A stretch of DNA of 64,000 nt from positions 6,076,001 to 6,140,000 of the forward strand of contig NZ_JAUSZM010000003.1 in NCBI RefSeq assembly GCF_030817655.1. Direction: 5' to 3'. The first letter of the stretch is position 1. Each line of letters begins with the position of its first letter. Made by a program: the position numbers and the translations under genes. Source of the DNA: Streptomyces sp. V4I2. GTDB lineage: Bacteria > Actinomycetota > Actinomycetes > Streptomycetales > Streptomycetaceae. The notes below the pieces were generated by a model. The model ran no database searches. It was not told where the DNA came from and worked only from the letters and a program-made list of their open reading frames with translations. Below are positions 55,720 to 64,000 of the stretch, in pieces.

Positions 55720-57759
55720 ATGGACGTGAAGCGATACTTCCGTGGGCCGGTCATGTGGATCGTGCTGGCCGTCCTTGCCGTGGTCGTGTTGATGCAGGTC
55801 GTCGGCTCGTCCGGTGGCTACAAGACGGTGGACACCGGCCAGGTGATCCAGGCGATCAATGACAACAAGGTCGAATCAGCCAAGCTGACCACCGGCGACG
55901 AGCAGACCGTCAAGGTCCAGCTCAAGGACGGCGTAAAGGTCGAGGGCAGCTCGAAGATCCAGGCGAGCTACATCGGCGACCAGGGTGCGACCCTCGCCGG
56001 CACCTTGCAGAACAAGTACCAGGACAAGCAGATCCCGGACGGTTACACCGTCTCGCCGACGAAGCAGAACGCTTTCGTCGGGATCCTGCTCTCCCTGCTC
56101 CCCTTCGTCCTCATCGTGGTCGTCTTCCTGTTCCTGATGAATCAGATGCAGGGTGGCGGCTCCCGAGTCATGAACTTCGGGAAGTCCAAGGCGAAACTCA
56201 TCACCAAGGACACCCCGAAGACGACGTTCTCGGACGTCGCGGGCTCGGACGAGGCCGTCGAGGAGCTCCACGAGATCAAGGAGTTCCTGCAGGAACCGGC
56301 GAAGTTCCAAGCCGTCGGGGCGAAGATCCCCAAGGGCGTACTGCTGTACGGCCCTCCCGGCACCGGCAAGACCCTGCTCGCGCGTGCTGTCGCGGGCGAG
56401 GCCGGCGTGCCGTTCTACTCGATCTCCGGTTCCGACTTCGTCGAGATGTTTGTCGGTGTCGGTGCCTCCCGAGTGCGTGACCTGTTCGAGCAGGCCAAGG
56501 CGAACGCTCCGGCGATCGTCTTCGTCGACGAGATCGACGCGGTCGGCCGCCATCGCGGCGCCGGCCTCGGCGGTGGTCACGACGAGCGCGAGCAGACGCT
56601 GAACCAGCTGCTCGTCGAGATGGACGGCTTCGACGTCAAGGGCGGTGTGATCCTCATCGCCGCGACGAACCGGCCGGACATCCTCGACCCGGCACTGCTG
56701 CGTCCCGGCCGCTTCGACCGCCAGATCGCGGTCGACCGTCCGGACATGCAGGGCCGTCTGGAGATCCTCAAGGTCCACCAGAAGGGCAAGCCGGTCGCGC
56801 CGGACGTCGACCTGTCGGCCGTCGCCCGCCGCACCCCCGGTTTCACCGGCGCGGACCTGGCGAACGTGCTGAACGAAGCGGCGCTCCTGACGGCGCGCAG
56901 CGACCTGAAGCTCATCGACAACCACATGCTGGACGAGGCCATCGACCGTGTTGTGGCGGGCCCGCAGAAGCGGACCCGGATCATGTCGGACAAGGAAAAG
57001 AAGATCACCGCGTACCACGAGGGCGGCCACGCCCTGGTCGCGGCGGCTTCCCCGAACTCCGATCCGGTCCACAAGATCACGATCCTCTCGAGAGGCCGTG
57101 CTCTGGGCTACACGATGGTCCTGCCGGACGAGGACAAGTACTCGACCACGCGCAACGAGATGCTGGACCAGCTGGCTTACATGCTGGGCGGCCGCGCGGC
57201 CGAGGAACTGGTCTTCCACGACCCGACCACCGGCGCTGCGAACGACATCGAGAAGGCCACCGCAACGGCCCGCGCGATGGTCACGCAGTACGGCATGACG
57301 GAGCGTCTCGGCGCCATCAAGTTCGGTGGCGACAACACCGAGCCGTTCCTGGGACGTGAGATGTCGCACCCGCGTGACTACTCGGAAGAGGTCGCCGCGC
57401 TCGTCGACGAAGAGGTCAAGAAGCTCATCGAGAACGCGCACAACGAGGCCTGGGAGATCCTGGTCGAGAACCGCGACGTGCTCGATCAGCTGGTGCTCCA
57501 GCTGCTGGAGAAGGAGACGCTGAACAAGGAGCAGATCGCCGAGATCTTCGCTCCCATCGTCAAGCGTCCCCCGCGGCCGGCTTGGACCGGCTCCTCCCGC
57601 CGCACGCCGTCCACCCGTCCGCCGGTGCTCTCCCCCAGGGAGCTCGCACTGACGAACGGCGCCAACGGCGCGACGCCGGCGATCTCCACCGCGAAGTCCA
57701 CCGCGGCGGAACCCGCCCCGGTGGCCGAGCCCGCCCCCGAGGAGCGTCCGGAGAGCTGA
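55720..57759 (+). CDS. ftsH: ATP-dependent zinc metalloprotease FtsH
   Basis: The 679-residue membrane protease has two N-terminal spans (MWIVLAVLAVVVLMQVV and GILLSLLPFVLIVVVFLFLM), an AAA module with Walker A GPPGTGKT, Walker B FVDEIDAVG and SRH RPGRFDRQI, and the zinc site HEGGH. It degrades misfolded membrane and regulatory proteins. ATG 55720 gives the family N-terminus MDVKRYFRGP; an upstream in-frame ATG at 55684 is less likely. The C-terminal tail is Ala/Pro/Glu-rich. Confidence 0.95.
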   Translation: MDVKRYFRGPVMWIVLAVLAVVVLMQVVGSSGGYKTVDTGQVIQAINDNKVESAKLTTGDEQTVKVQLKDGVKVEGSSKIQASYIGDQGATLAGTLQNKYQDKQIPDGYTVSPTKQNAFVGILLSLLPFVLIVVVFLFLMNQMQGGGSRVMNFGKSKAKLITKDTPKTTFSDVAGSDEAVEELHEIKEFLQEPAKFQAVGAKIPKGVLLYGPPGTGKTLLARAVAGEAGVPFYSISGSDFVEMFVGVGASRVRDLFEQAKANAPAIVFVDEIDAVGRHRGAGLGGGHDEREQTLNQLLVEMDGFDVKGGVILIAATNRPDILDPALLRPGRFDRQIAVDRPDMQGRLEILKVHQKGKPVAPDVDLSAVARRTPGFTGADLANVLNEAALLTARSDLKLIDNHMLDEAIDRVVAGPQKRTRIMSDKEKKITAYHEGGHALVAAASPNSDPVHKITILSRGRALGYTMVLPDEDKYSTTRNEMLDQLAYMLGGRAAEELVFHDPTTGAANDIEKATATARAMVTQYGMTERLGAIKFGGDNTEPFLGREMSHPRDYSEEVAALVDEEVKKLIENAHNEAWEILVENRDVLDQLVLQLLEKETLNKEQIAEIFAPIVKRPPRPAWTGSSRRTPSTRPPVLSPRELALTNGANGATPAISTAKSTAAEPAPVAEPAPEERPES

Positions 57760-57810
57760 CTCCTCGGACACTTCGGGGCACGGTGACCTCACCAGGCCCG
57801 GAATGGATGC

Positions 57811-57842
57811 CGCGCCCCCCAGGTTCTAGCCTGGGGGGCGCG
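57811..57842 (+). terminator. Terminator hairpin between ftsH and folE
   Basis: CGCGCCCCCCAGG (57811-57823) pairs with CCTGGGGGGCGCG (57830-57842) across TTCTAG. The 13-bp stem lies 52 bp after the ftsH stop. Confidence 0.75.
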
Positions 57843-57908
57843 GCGTTTGCATGTCCGCAGTGAGGTGCGTGGTCCACACGCGCGACAGGCACAGGAACGA
57901 GGCACCAG

Positions 57909-58514
57909 ATGACCGACCCCGTGACGCTGGACGGCGAGGGCTCGATCGGCGATTTCGACGAGAAGCGGGCCGAGAACGCCGTACGCGAACTGCTGATCGC
58001 GGTCGGCGAGGACCCGGACCGCGAGGGGCTTCGGGAGACGCCGGGGCGGGTGGCGCGGGCGTACCGGGAGATTTTCGCGGGGCTGTGGCAGAAGCCCGAG
58101 GACGTGCTGACGACGACGTTCGACCTGGGGCACGACGAGATGGTGCTCGTGAAGGACATCGAAGTCCTGAGCAGCTGTGAACACCACCTGGTGCCGTTCG
58201 TCGGCGTCGCCCATGTCGGGTACATCCCGTCCACCGATGGCAAGATCACGGGACTGTCGAAGCTGGCCCGGCTGGTGGATGTGTATGCCCGCCGGCCTCA
58301 GGTGCAGGAACGACTCACCACGCAGATCGCCGACTCCCTGATGAAGATCCTCGAGCCGCGCGGTGTGATCGTCGTCGTGGAGTGCGAGCACATGTGCATG
58401 TCGATGCGGGGGGTCCGGAAGCCCGGGGCGAAGACCATAACGTCGGCGGTCCGGGGCCAGCTGCGTGACCCCGCCACCCGTAATGAGGCGATGAGCCTCA
58501 TCATGGCCCGCTGA
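57909..58514 (+). CDS. folE: GTP cyclohydrolase I
   Basis: The 201-residue protein contains the zinc and active-site segments SSCEHHLVPFVGVAHVGYIP and VVVECEHMCMSMRGVRKPGA. It opens GTP to dihydroneopterin triphosphate, the first step of folate synthesis. The ATG at 57909 follows GAACGAGGCACCAG. It converges with the folP-led operon, whose genes do the later steps. Confidence 0.96.
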   Translation: MTDPVTLDGEGSIGDFDEKRAENAVRELLIAVGEDPDREGLRETPGRVARAYREIFAGLWQKPEDVLTTTFDLGHDEMVLVKDIEVLSSCEHHLVPFVGVAHVGYIPSTDGKITGLSKLARLVDVYARRPQVQERLTTQIADSLMKILEPRGVIVVVECEHMCMSMRGVRKPGAKTITSAVRGQLRDPATRNEAMSLIMAR

Positions 58515-58538
58515 GCGGCCACCTGAGCGTGCGGCGGG

Positions 58539-59024
58539 TCAGGCCGCCGAAGCCGCCCCCGTGTTGTGGTCGTCGTCCTCCGGGAGCCTGCAGACGCGCT
58601 CCAGGAAGATGGCGGCCGCTATGACGGCGATGCCCGCGAGGACCGAGAAGCCGGCGTAGATGGCCTGGTCTCGGCGGGCGGGGATGTCGAGGGACTCCAG
58701 GAGGAAGACGCCGGTGCCGCCGTACATCCCGGAGACGAGGGCGGCGACCAGGGCGCTGGCCTGGCCGAAGACGACCGCGCGGGCCGCCATCAGCGGGTCG
58801 ACGCCCTTGGCCTCGGGGCGGCGCTCGCGCTGGGCCTTGAGGCGGGCGCGGATCGAGAGCGCCGTGGACAGCAGGACCGCGGCGATCAGGGCGAGGACGA
58901 TGGGGGCGGCCAGGGGGACGCTGGGGAGGGTCCCGACCGAGTTCCAGAGGCGGGCGCCCGCCCAGGACAGGATCCCGGCGACGGCGAAGACGCCGGCCAG
59001 CAACCTGATGCGCAGCTCTCTCAC
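58539..59024 (-). CDS. DUF3180 membrane protein
   Basis: The 161-residue protein has four hydrophobic spans (LLAGVFAVAGILSWAGARLW, APIVLALIAAVLLSTALSIR, VFGQASALVAALVSGMYGG, AGFSVLAGIAVIAAAIFLE). DUF3180 proteins of unknown function regularly follow folK in actinobacteria. It is last in the folate operon, 105 bp after folK. The GTG start lies at 59024. Confidence 0.85.
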   Translation of the reverse strand: MRELRIRLLAGVFAVAGILSWAGARLWNSVGTLPSVPLAAPIVLALIAAVLLSTALSIRARLKAQRERRPEAKGVDPLMAARAVVFGQASALVAALVSGMYGGTGVFLLESLDIPARRDQAIYAGFSVLAGIAVIAAAIFLERVCRLPEDDDHNTGAASAA

Positions 59025-59129
59025 GGTGTCCCTTCAGCTCCCCGGCCGTGGTCGCGGACGGTGGTCGTGATGACCCGTCCGGTCCGGCCGTCTCGTTAGG
59101 CCGCCCCAGGGTCGTCTTGACCTTAACGG

Positions 59130-59741
59130 CTACTCGGGCAGCCGGAGTTCCAGGTCCTTGCGAGGTTCCACGCCGTCGCGGGTGACGGTGTCGAGGAGGG
59201 CCGCGACCGCGCCCCGTCCGGGCAACTGGGCCTCGGGCTCCACGTCGTGCCAGGGGGCGAGCACGAAGGCGCGTTCGTGGGCGCGCGGGTGGGGGAGGGT
59301 GAGGTGCGGGTCGTCGGTGACGACGTCGGCGTACGCGACGATGTCGACGTCGAGGGTGCGTGGGCCCCAGCGCTCGTCCCGGACGCGGTTGAAGGCCTCC
59401 TCGACCGCGTGCGCCCGCTCCAGCAGGGAGGACGGGGGCAGCGTCGTCTTCAGGACCACGACCGCGTTGAAATAGGACGGCTGGCTGCCGGGTTCGACGC
59501 CCCACGGCTCCGTCTCGTACACGGGGGAGACGGCCTTGATGCGGAGGCCGGGGGTGTCTTCCAGGGCGTCGATGGCTCCCTGGAGGGTCTCCAGGCGGTT
59601 GCCCAGGTTGGAGCCGAGGGCGATCACGGCGCGTTTCGGGTTCTGGAGGGTGGTGTCGGCGGCGTCGACCTTCGCGACGACGGAGGCGGGTACCGGCTGT
59701 ACGGTCGGGTCGCTGTGACCCTCGGTGAAGAACGCGGTCAT
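59130..59741 (-). CDS. folK: 2-amino-4-hydroxy-6-hydroxymethyldihydropteridine diphosphokinase
   Basis: The 203-residue protein has ALGSNLGNRLETLQGAIDAL and the active-site segment RWGPRTLDVDIVAY with HPRAHERAFVLAPW. It pyrophosphorylates the pterin before condensation with p-aminobenzoate. The ATG at 59741 overlaps the folB stop (ATGA), so the two are coupled. The first 35 residues precede the conserved domain and are variable. Confidence 0.94.
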   Translation of the reverse strand: MTAFFTEGHSDPTVQPVPASVVAKVDAADTTLQNPKRAVIALGSNLGNRLETLQGAIDALEDTPGLRIKAVSPVYETEPWGVEPGSQPSYFNAVVVLKTTLPPSSLLERAHAVEEAFNRVRDERWGPRTLDVDIVAYADVVTDDPHLTLPHPRAHERAFVLAPWHDVEPEAQLPGRGAVAALLDTVTRDGVEPRKDLELRLPE

Positions 59742-60097
59742 ACTCGGCTCCGGGTGATGGTGACGGTCACGTCGTCGAAGGGGACGGTGATCGGCGCGTC
59801 CGGTTTGTGGACGGTGACCTCGACCTCCTGGACTCCTTCGTGCTTCAGACAGGCCTGGGTGATGCGCTCGGCGAGTGTCTCGATGAGGTTGACGGGCTCG
59901 CCCTGGACGACGGCCACGACCTCCTCCGCCACGATGCCGTAGTGCACGGTCTTCGCCAGGTCGTCGTCGGCGGCGGCCGGACGGGTGTCCAGGCCGAGGA
60001 CGAGGTCCACGATGAAGGTCTGGCCCTCCTCGCGCTCCTTGGGGAACACGCCGTGGTGCCCGCGGGCCTTGAGGCCGCGCAGCGCGACACGATCCAC
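59738..60097 (-). CDS. folB: Dihydroneopterin aldolase
   Basis: The 119-residue protein has VALRGLKARGHHGVFPKERE, TVHYGIVAEEVVAVVQGEPV and EVEVTVHKPDAPI. It cleaves dihydroneopterin to the hydroxymethylpterin used by FolK. GTG 60097 has AGGAGTG seven bases upstream and gives the usual length; upstream frame has no conservation. Confidence 0.94.
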   Translation of the reverse strand: MDRVALRGLKARGHHGVFPKEREEGQTFIVDLVLGLDTRPAAADDDLAKTVHYGIVAEEVVAVVQGEPVNLIETLAERITQACLKHEGVQEVEVTVHKPDAPITVPFDDVTVTITRSRV

Positions 60098-60375
60098 GCG
60101 AATCACTCCTGCAATCGTCGGTGACGGCCGGTCCGTACCGTGTGCGGGCGGCACACCGGCCTCGAACGAATCTACCTGCGAGCACTGACAGGGCCGGGAC
60201 ATGGGGCCGCGGGCCCGAGCCGGGGCCGGAGGTTTCACCTTGTGTTCCCCCCGGGGAACCCGACGGCTCACGGGCTGGTAGCCGCCCCTACCCCGGGTCC
60301 GTGATTCCAACCACTTCTTGGTCCGTGCGGGCGACGGGGACCTGTTGGCGTCCTTCCTCTGGGGCGCCTACCCGC

Positions 60376-60879
60376 TCAGGCGGGGGTGTCGTCGCTTTCG
60401 TCCTCGTCGTTTTCGGCCAGAACCGGGGAGGCGTGGTGGGACCAGAGCTTCCAGCCGTCGGGAGTGCGGCGGAACACGTTCGTGGCCACGACCAGCTGGC
60501 CGACGAGCGGGCCGAGTTCCTCGCCGCCCTCGGGGGCGGGACCGCCGCTGAGGATGTTCTCCGTGCAGGTCACCAGGGCGGTGTCACCGGTGATGGAAAC
60601 GTGCACGTCTGTGAGGAAAAATTGAATATAGTCCGTATTTGCCATGATCAAGGCATAGGACCTGAGGACGTCGCCGCGGCCGGTGAGCACCGGCCAGCCG
60701 GGGTGCACGCACGAGATCACACCGGTGTCCGCCGGATCGTGGTACTCCTCGTCGACGCCCAGGTCGGACGGGGTCAGCCACATCGAGGTCAGCTCCTCGA
60801 AGTCGCCCCGCTCCATCGCCTCGTAATAGGTGGCGTTGGCGAGTTCGACCTGCTCGACGTCGGTGTGGGGGGCGCTCAC
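60376..60879 (-). CDS. NTF2-like protein
   Basis: The 167-residue protein has a SnoaL/NTF2-type cone fold pattern: ANATYYEAMERGDFEELTSM at the start, VHPGWPVLTGRGDVLRSYAL in the middle and NVFRRTPDGWKLWSHHASP at the end. No catalytic residues can be assigned. The GTG start overlaps the folP stop (GTGA), so it is translated with folP. It ends 279 bp before folB, which is an unusually long gap within the operon. Confidence 0.85.
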   Translation of the reverse strand: MSAPHTDVEQVELANATYYEAMERGDFEELTSMWLTPSDLGVDEEYHDPADTGVISCVHPGWPVLTGRGDVLRSYALIMANTDYIQFFLTDVHVSITGDTALVTCTENILSGGPAPEGGEELGPLVGQLVVATNVFRRTPDGWKLWSHHASPVLAENDEDESDDTPA

Positions 60880-61766
60880 AGGGCTCCCTCTGTGCCGTTG
60901 TCCGCCGCGCGTGCGCCTTCCACGGCGCGTGCGACCCGTACCGCGTCCGCCGTCGCGCGCACCTCGTGCACGCGCACCGCCCATGCGCCGGCGTGCGCCG
61001 CGAGCGCGGAGACGGCGGCCGTCGCGGCGTCGCGCTCGCGTGCGGGCGGCGGCGCGCCCTCCGGTCCGGCGAGGACCCGGCCGAGGAACCGCTTGCGGGA
61101 GGCGGCGACCAGCAGCGGGTGGCCGACGCCGAGGAGGCGGTCGAGGTGGGCCAGGAGGATGAGGTCGTGTTCGGCGTCCTTGGAGAAGCCGAGGCCCGGA
61201 TCGACGACGATGCGGTCGGGGGCGACGCCCCCGTCCAGAACGGCCTGCACGCGCGCGTGCAGTTCGTCGACGACTTCGGTGACGACGTCGTCGTACACGC
61301 CCCTGACGTTGCCGCCCTCCAGGAAGCCGCGCCAGTGCATGACGACGAAGGGGGCGCCCGCGGAGGCCACGGCCGGGATCATCGCGGGGTCGGCGAGGCC
61401 GCCGCTGACGTCGTTGACCAGGGCGGCGCCGGCCGCGAGGGCCCGTTCGGCGACGGAGGCGCGCATGGTGTCGACGGAGACGGTGACACCCTCGGAGGCG
61501 AGGCCGCGCACGACGGGGATCACCCGCTTGAGCTCCTCGGCCTCGTCGACCCGGGTGGCGCCGGGGCGGGTGGACTCGCCGCCGACGTCGACCAGGTCGG
61601 CGCCCTCGGTGACCAGGTCCAGGCCGTGCTTGACGGCCGCTGTCGTGTCGAAGAAGCGGCCGCCGTCGGAGAAGGAATCGGGGGTGACGTTCACGACTCC
61701 CATGACCGCGCAGCGGCCCCATTCCGGAAGGCCCGCGACGCGTCCACGTCCGCTCTGCTTGCTCAT
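60876..61766 (-). CDS. folP: Dihydropteroate synthase
   Basis: The 296-residue TIM barrel has MGVVNVTPDSFSDGG, DLVDVGGESTRPGATRV, ALVNDVSGG, and PDRIVVDPGLGFSKDAEHD. It condenses the pterin diphosphate with p-aminobenzoate and is the sulfonamide target. It heads the operon folP-NTF2-folB-folK-DUF3180 on the minus strand. A 106-bp gap separates it from the lysyltransferase gene upstream. Confidence 0.95.
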   Translation of the reverse strand: MSKQSGRGRVAGLPEWGRCAVMGVVNVTPDSFSDGGRFFDTTAAVKHGLDLVTEGADLVDVGGESTRPGATRVDEAEELKRVIPVVRGLASEGVTVSVDTMRASVAERALAAGAALVNDVSGGLADPAMIPAVASAGAPFVVMHWRGFLEGGNVRGVYDDVVTEVVDELHARVQAVLDGGVAPDRIVVDPGLGFSKDAEHDLILLAHLDRLLGVGHPLLVAASRKRFLGRVLAGPEGAPPPARERDAATAAVSALAAHAGAWAVRVHEVRATADAVRVARAVEGARAADNGTEGAL

Positions 61767-61872
61767 ACGTTCAGCGTAGGCCCAGGGCGGGGCCGGGAGG
61801 CCCGGGGCCCGGCCGTGGCGAGGGGCGGCCCCGGGGCCGTCATGGTGACCGCGGCCCGTCCCGGTGGCCGCG

Positions 61873-63708
61873 TCACGCCGCGCGGACGTCCCGCTCCGTC
61901 ACGGCGTGGGCGCACGCGCGCGAGGGGGCCGTACGGCGTCGCAGGAAGCGCGGCAGGGGGAGGGCCAGGTTGACGAAGCCCTCCGCCTGCATGGCGGCGA
62001 AGCCGATGCGGGGCAGGTCTCCGGAGGCGCGGTAGACGACGAAGCGGGGCTCCCAGCGCGGCTGGAACTTCGCGTTGAACTTGTACAGGGACTCGATCTG
62101 GAACCAGCGGGACAGGAAGACCAGCAGCCCGCGCCAGACCCGCAGGACCGGGCCCGCGCCGATCTTCTCGCCGCGGGCCAGTGCCGAGCGGAACATCGCG
62201 AAGTTCAGGGAGACGCGCGTGATGCCGAGCCTCGGTGCCGCCTGGAGGGCCGCCACGATCAGCAGTTCGTTCATGCCGGGGTCCGCCGACCGGTCGCGCC
62301 GCATCAGGTCCAGGGAGACGCCGTCCGTGCCCCACGGCACGAAGTGCAGGATCGCCTTGAGGTCGCCGTACTGCCCCGGCCGGCCGTCGGCCTTGTGGGC
62401 GGTGGCGATGAGACAGTCGCCGTCGGACGGGTCGCCGATGCGGCCCAGCGCCATGGAGAAGCCGCGCTCGGTGTCGGTGCCGCGCCAGTCCTCGGCGGCG
62501 CGGCGGATGCGGTCCAGCTCGACGTCACCGAGGTCACGGACGCGCCGTACCCGGGTCTGGTAACCGGCGCGCTCGATGCGCTTGACCATCTGGCGCACAT
62601 TGCGCATCGCACGGCCGGCCAGGGAGAAATCCGCGACGTCCACCACCGCCTCGTCGCCCAGTTCGAGGGCGTCGAGGCCGGTCTCGCGGGTCCAGACCTC
62701 GCCGCCGGTCTCGGAGCAGCCCATGACGGCGGGGGTCCAGGAGTGGGCTCTGGCCTCGTCCATGAAGCGCTCGATGGCGCCCGGCCAGGCCTCGACGTCA
62801 CCGATCGGGTCGCCGCTGGCCAGCATCACGCCGGAGACGACGCGGTACGTCACCGCCGCCTTGCCGCTGGGCGAGAAGACCACGGCCTTGTCGCGGCGCA
62901 GCGCGAAGTGGCCGAGGGAGTCGCGGCCGCCGTGCTTGTCCAGGAGGGCCCGCAGCCGGGCCTCGTCCTCCGCCGTGAGGCGCGCGGCCGGGTGTTCGGG
63001 GCGGAAGGCCAGGTAGATCGTCGTGATGGCGGTGAGCAGGCCGAGGGCGCCCAGGGAGACGGCGACCGTCCAGGAGGTGTCGCCCTGGTAGTCGACCGGG
63101 CCCTCGAAGCCGAACAGGCCGTAGAGGACGTGCGTGATGCGGTCGGCCAGGCTGGGGTCGCCCACCAGGCGGTTGGGGTGGACGCTGACGATGACCAGCC
63201 CGAGGGCGAGGGAACCGGCGCCCATGAGGACGAAGTTGGCGAGTGCCCGCCACCGGCTGCGCGGGTCGGGCAGCGCGGAGAACTGGTCGCGGTGGCGCAG
63301 CAGGGGCGCGAGCAGCGCGAGCGAGATGAGGACGCCCACGAGCGAGTGCCGGTAGCTGAACTGCGCCATCGCTCCGGCCGGGAGCAGCACTACGGCGGCG
63401 CGCCAGGCCCGGCGCTTGGCGCGCTTGAGGCCGTGGGCGAGCAGCAGCAACAGAATGCCGGCGCTGAGCGCGAGCGCGGCCGCGAACGGACCGAGTGCGC
63501 CGGGCAGCACCTCGGCGATGGTGTGCATACGGCTGTGCCTGAAGCGCGGGAAGACGCCCGCGCCGATGTCCACGAGGCCCACGAGGGCACACGCTCTGCC
63601 GACGAGGGCCGGGACGGCCTCGGGGCGCGGACCACTCAGGACGCGCCGCATCCGGTGTGATCGGGTCGGAACCTCGCCCGACATTTCCTCATCTGTCCTG
63701 ACAGACAT
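61873..63708 (-). CDS. Phosphatidylglycerol lysyltransferase-like membrane protein (MprF/DUF2156)
   Basis: The protein of about 611 residues has six N-terminal spans (LVGRACALVGLVDIGAGVFP onward) and a C-terminal DUF2156 GNAT-like domain (FSMALGRIGDPSDGDCLIAT, MNELLIVAALQAAPRLGITR, SLYKFNAKFQPRWEPRFVVY). This is the MprF architecture that moves an aminoacyl group from tRNA to membrane lipid and lowers the negative surface charge. Start is uncertain: ATG 63708, an upstream ATG 63759 or an inner ATG following GAGGAA are all possible. Confidence 0.82.
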   Translation of the reverse strand: MSVRTDEEMSGEVPTRSHRMRRVLSGPRPEAVPALVGRACALVGLVDIGAGVFPRFRHSRMHTIAEVLPGALGPFAAALALSAGILLLLLAHGLKRAKRRAWRAAVVLLPAGAMAQFSYRHSLVGVLISLALLAPLLRHRDQFSALPDPRSRWRALANFVLMGAGSLALGLVIVSVHPNRLVGDPSLADRITHVLYGLFGFEGPVDYQGDTSWTVAVSLGALGLLTAITTIYLAFRPEHPAARLTAEDEARLRALLDKHGGRDSLGHFALRRDKAVVFSPSGKAAVTYRVVSGVMLASGDPIGDVEAWPGAIERFMDEARAHSWTPAVMGCSETGGEVWTRETGLDALELGDEAVVDVADFSLAGRAMRNVRQMVKRIERAGYQTRVRRVRDLGDVELDRIRRAAEDWRGTDTERGFSMALGRIGDPSDGDCLIATAHKADGRPGQYGDLKAILHFVPWGTDGVSLDLMRRDRSADPGMNELLIVAALQAAPRLGITRVSLNFAMFRSALARGEKIGAGPVLRVWRGLLVFLSRWFQIESLYKFNAKFQPRWEPRFVVYRASGDLPRIGFAAMQAEGFVNLALPLPRFLRRRTAPSRACAHAVTERDVRAA

Positions 63709-63837
63709 CGCATCCCGTTGTTCCGCGAGAGACCTTGGATCCGGGCCCGATTCGGGCATCCGGCGACATTGCGCCCTCTAGGACGGTGTCTCGGGGGGAG
63801 AGGTTCACTCACCTCCTCAAAACCGGTCCAAAGCCCT

Positions 63838-63858
63838 GGGCAAGTCCCGGGCAAGTCC
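63838..63858 (+). promoter_or_regulatory. Direct repeat upstream of the last gene
   Basis: GGGCAAGTCC occurs at 63838-63847 and 63849-63858, exactly 11 bp apart (one helical turn), 15 bp before the downstream ATG. It could be a binding site for a protein that reads direct repeats; the position close to the start is unusual for an activator. Confidence 0.35.
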
Positions 63859-63872
63859 TCGCGAAGGAACCC

Positions 63873-64000
63873 ATGGGTCTCACGAGCAACAAGACGCTGC
63901 TGCTGGCGGTGCTCTGCGCCGTGCTGCTCTTCGTCGGCACGGTGTGGCTGTGGCCGCGGCTGGCACGGCGGAACCTGCGGGCCGTGGGAGGACGTGTCGG
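63873..64000 (+). CDS. Membrane-anchored protein, 3' end outside window
   Basis: The first 42 residues read MGLTSNKTLLLAVLCAVLLF and continue with VGTVWLWPRLARRNLRAVGG. This is one N-terminal span followed by a basic stretch. From the gene order I suspect an alpha/beta-hydrolase-type esterase, as in other streptomycetes, but the visible part cannot confirm that. GAAGGAAC lies before the ATG. It is divergent from the lysyltransferase gene. Confidence 0.6.
   Translation, partial: MGLTSNKTLLLAVLCAVLLFVGTVWLWPRLARRNLRAVGGRV

Overview
The window is high-GC actinobacterial DNA, almost certainly a Streptomyces chromosome. Evidence includes many GTG starts, strong third-position GC bias, a TTA-containing SARP regulator, a tipA homologue with its characteristic promoter, DUF397/XRE and SpoIIE-phosphatase families, and a core block (folate genes, ftsH, hpt, tilS, ppa) in an order I recall from streptomycetes.

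Layout. 1-1865 is the 3' part of a secreted cell-wall amidase-like gene ending in three tandem repeats. 1986-4477 is a gene graveyard: an ISL3-type transposase tail, an intact RibD/DHFR-like reductase, a frameshifted AraC remnant, an excisionase-like DNA-binding gene, a broken UPF0158 gene and a DUF6397-like fragment. 4589-20992 is a compact type II polyketide synthase locus: KS-alpha, KS-beta, ACP and an ActIV-like metallo-beta-lactamase-fold cyclase on the plus strand; then a tightly overlapped minus-strand operon (HemN-like radical SAM, SRPBCC, acyl-CoA ligase, three-domain aromatase/cyclase, Ayg1-type hydrolase, SDR, acyl-CoA carboxylase epsilon); then an ActIII-like ketoreductase, a SARP activator with a TTA codon and an AlkA-like DNA glycosylase. 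A MarR regulator and a DHA2 exporter lie at the left edge. I see no P450, flavin oxygenase or glycosyltransferase in it, so the radical SAM enzyme is the main tailoring candidate.

21554-28551 carries a hypothetical gene and a sugar ABC transporter operon headed by a SpoIIE-type phosphatase and a LacI-like regulator lacking a visible DNA-binding domain. 28788-34751 has a GT2, a family A DNA polymerase, a Clp-N protein with a leaderless, doubly palindromic promoter, a DUF2786 protein and two lipoproteins. 34837-37270 is a divergent zinc-starvation cassette (S14, L28 / L33, L31B, CobW-like, S18) around a likely Zur box. 37566-39589 is a DUF397 / ATPase / XRE regulatory set sharing an operator-like motif. 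39713-50729 holds an aldehyde dehydrogenase, DinB, a PadR-ABC efflux unit, a chloride-channel homologue, tipA, DedA, ThrE and ppa.

50809-64000 is housekeeping: dacB-type carboxypeptidase, zinc metalloprotease, tilS, hpt, ftsH, folE and the convergent folP-NTF2-folB-folK-DUF3180 operon, then an MprF-like lysyltransferase and the start of a membrane-anchored gene. The PKS locus beside a decayed mobile-element zone and next to conserved core genes suggests an acquired island, which is inference from layout only. No CRISPR array, rRNA or tRNA was recognised.
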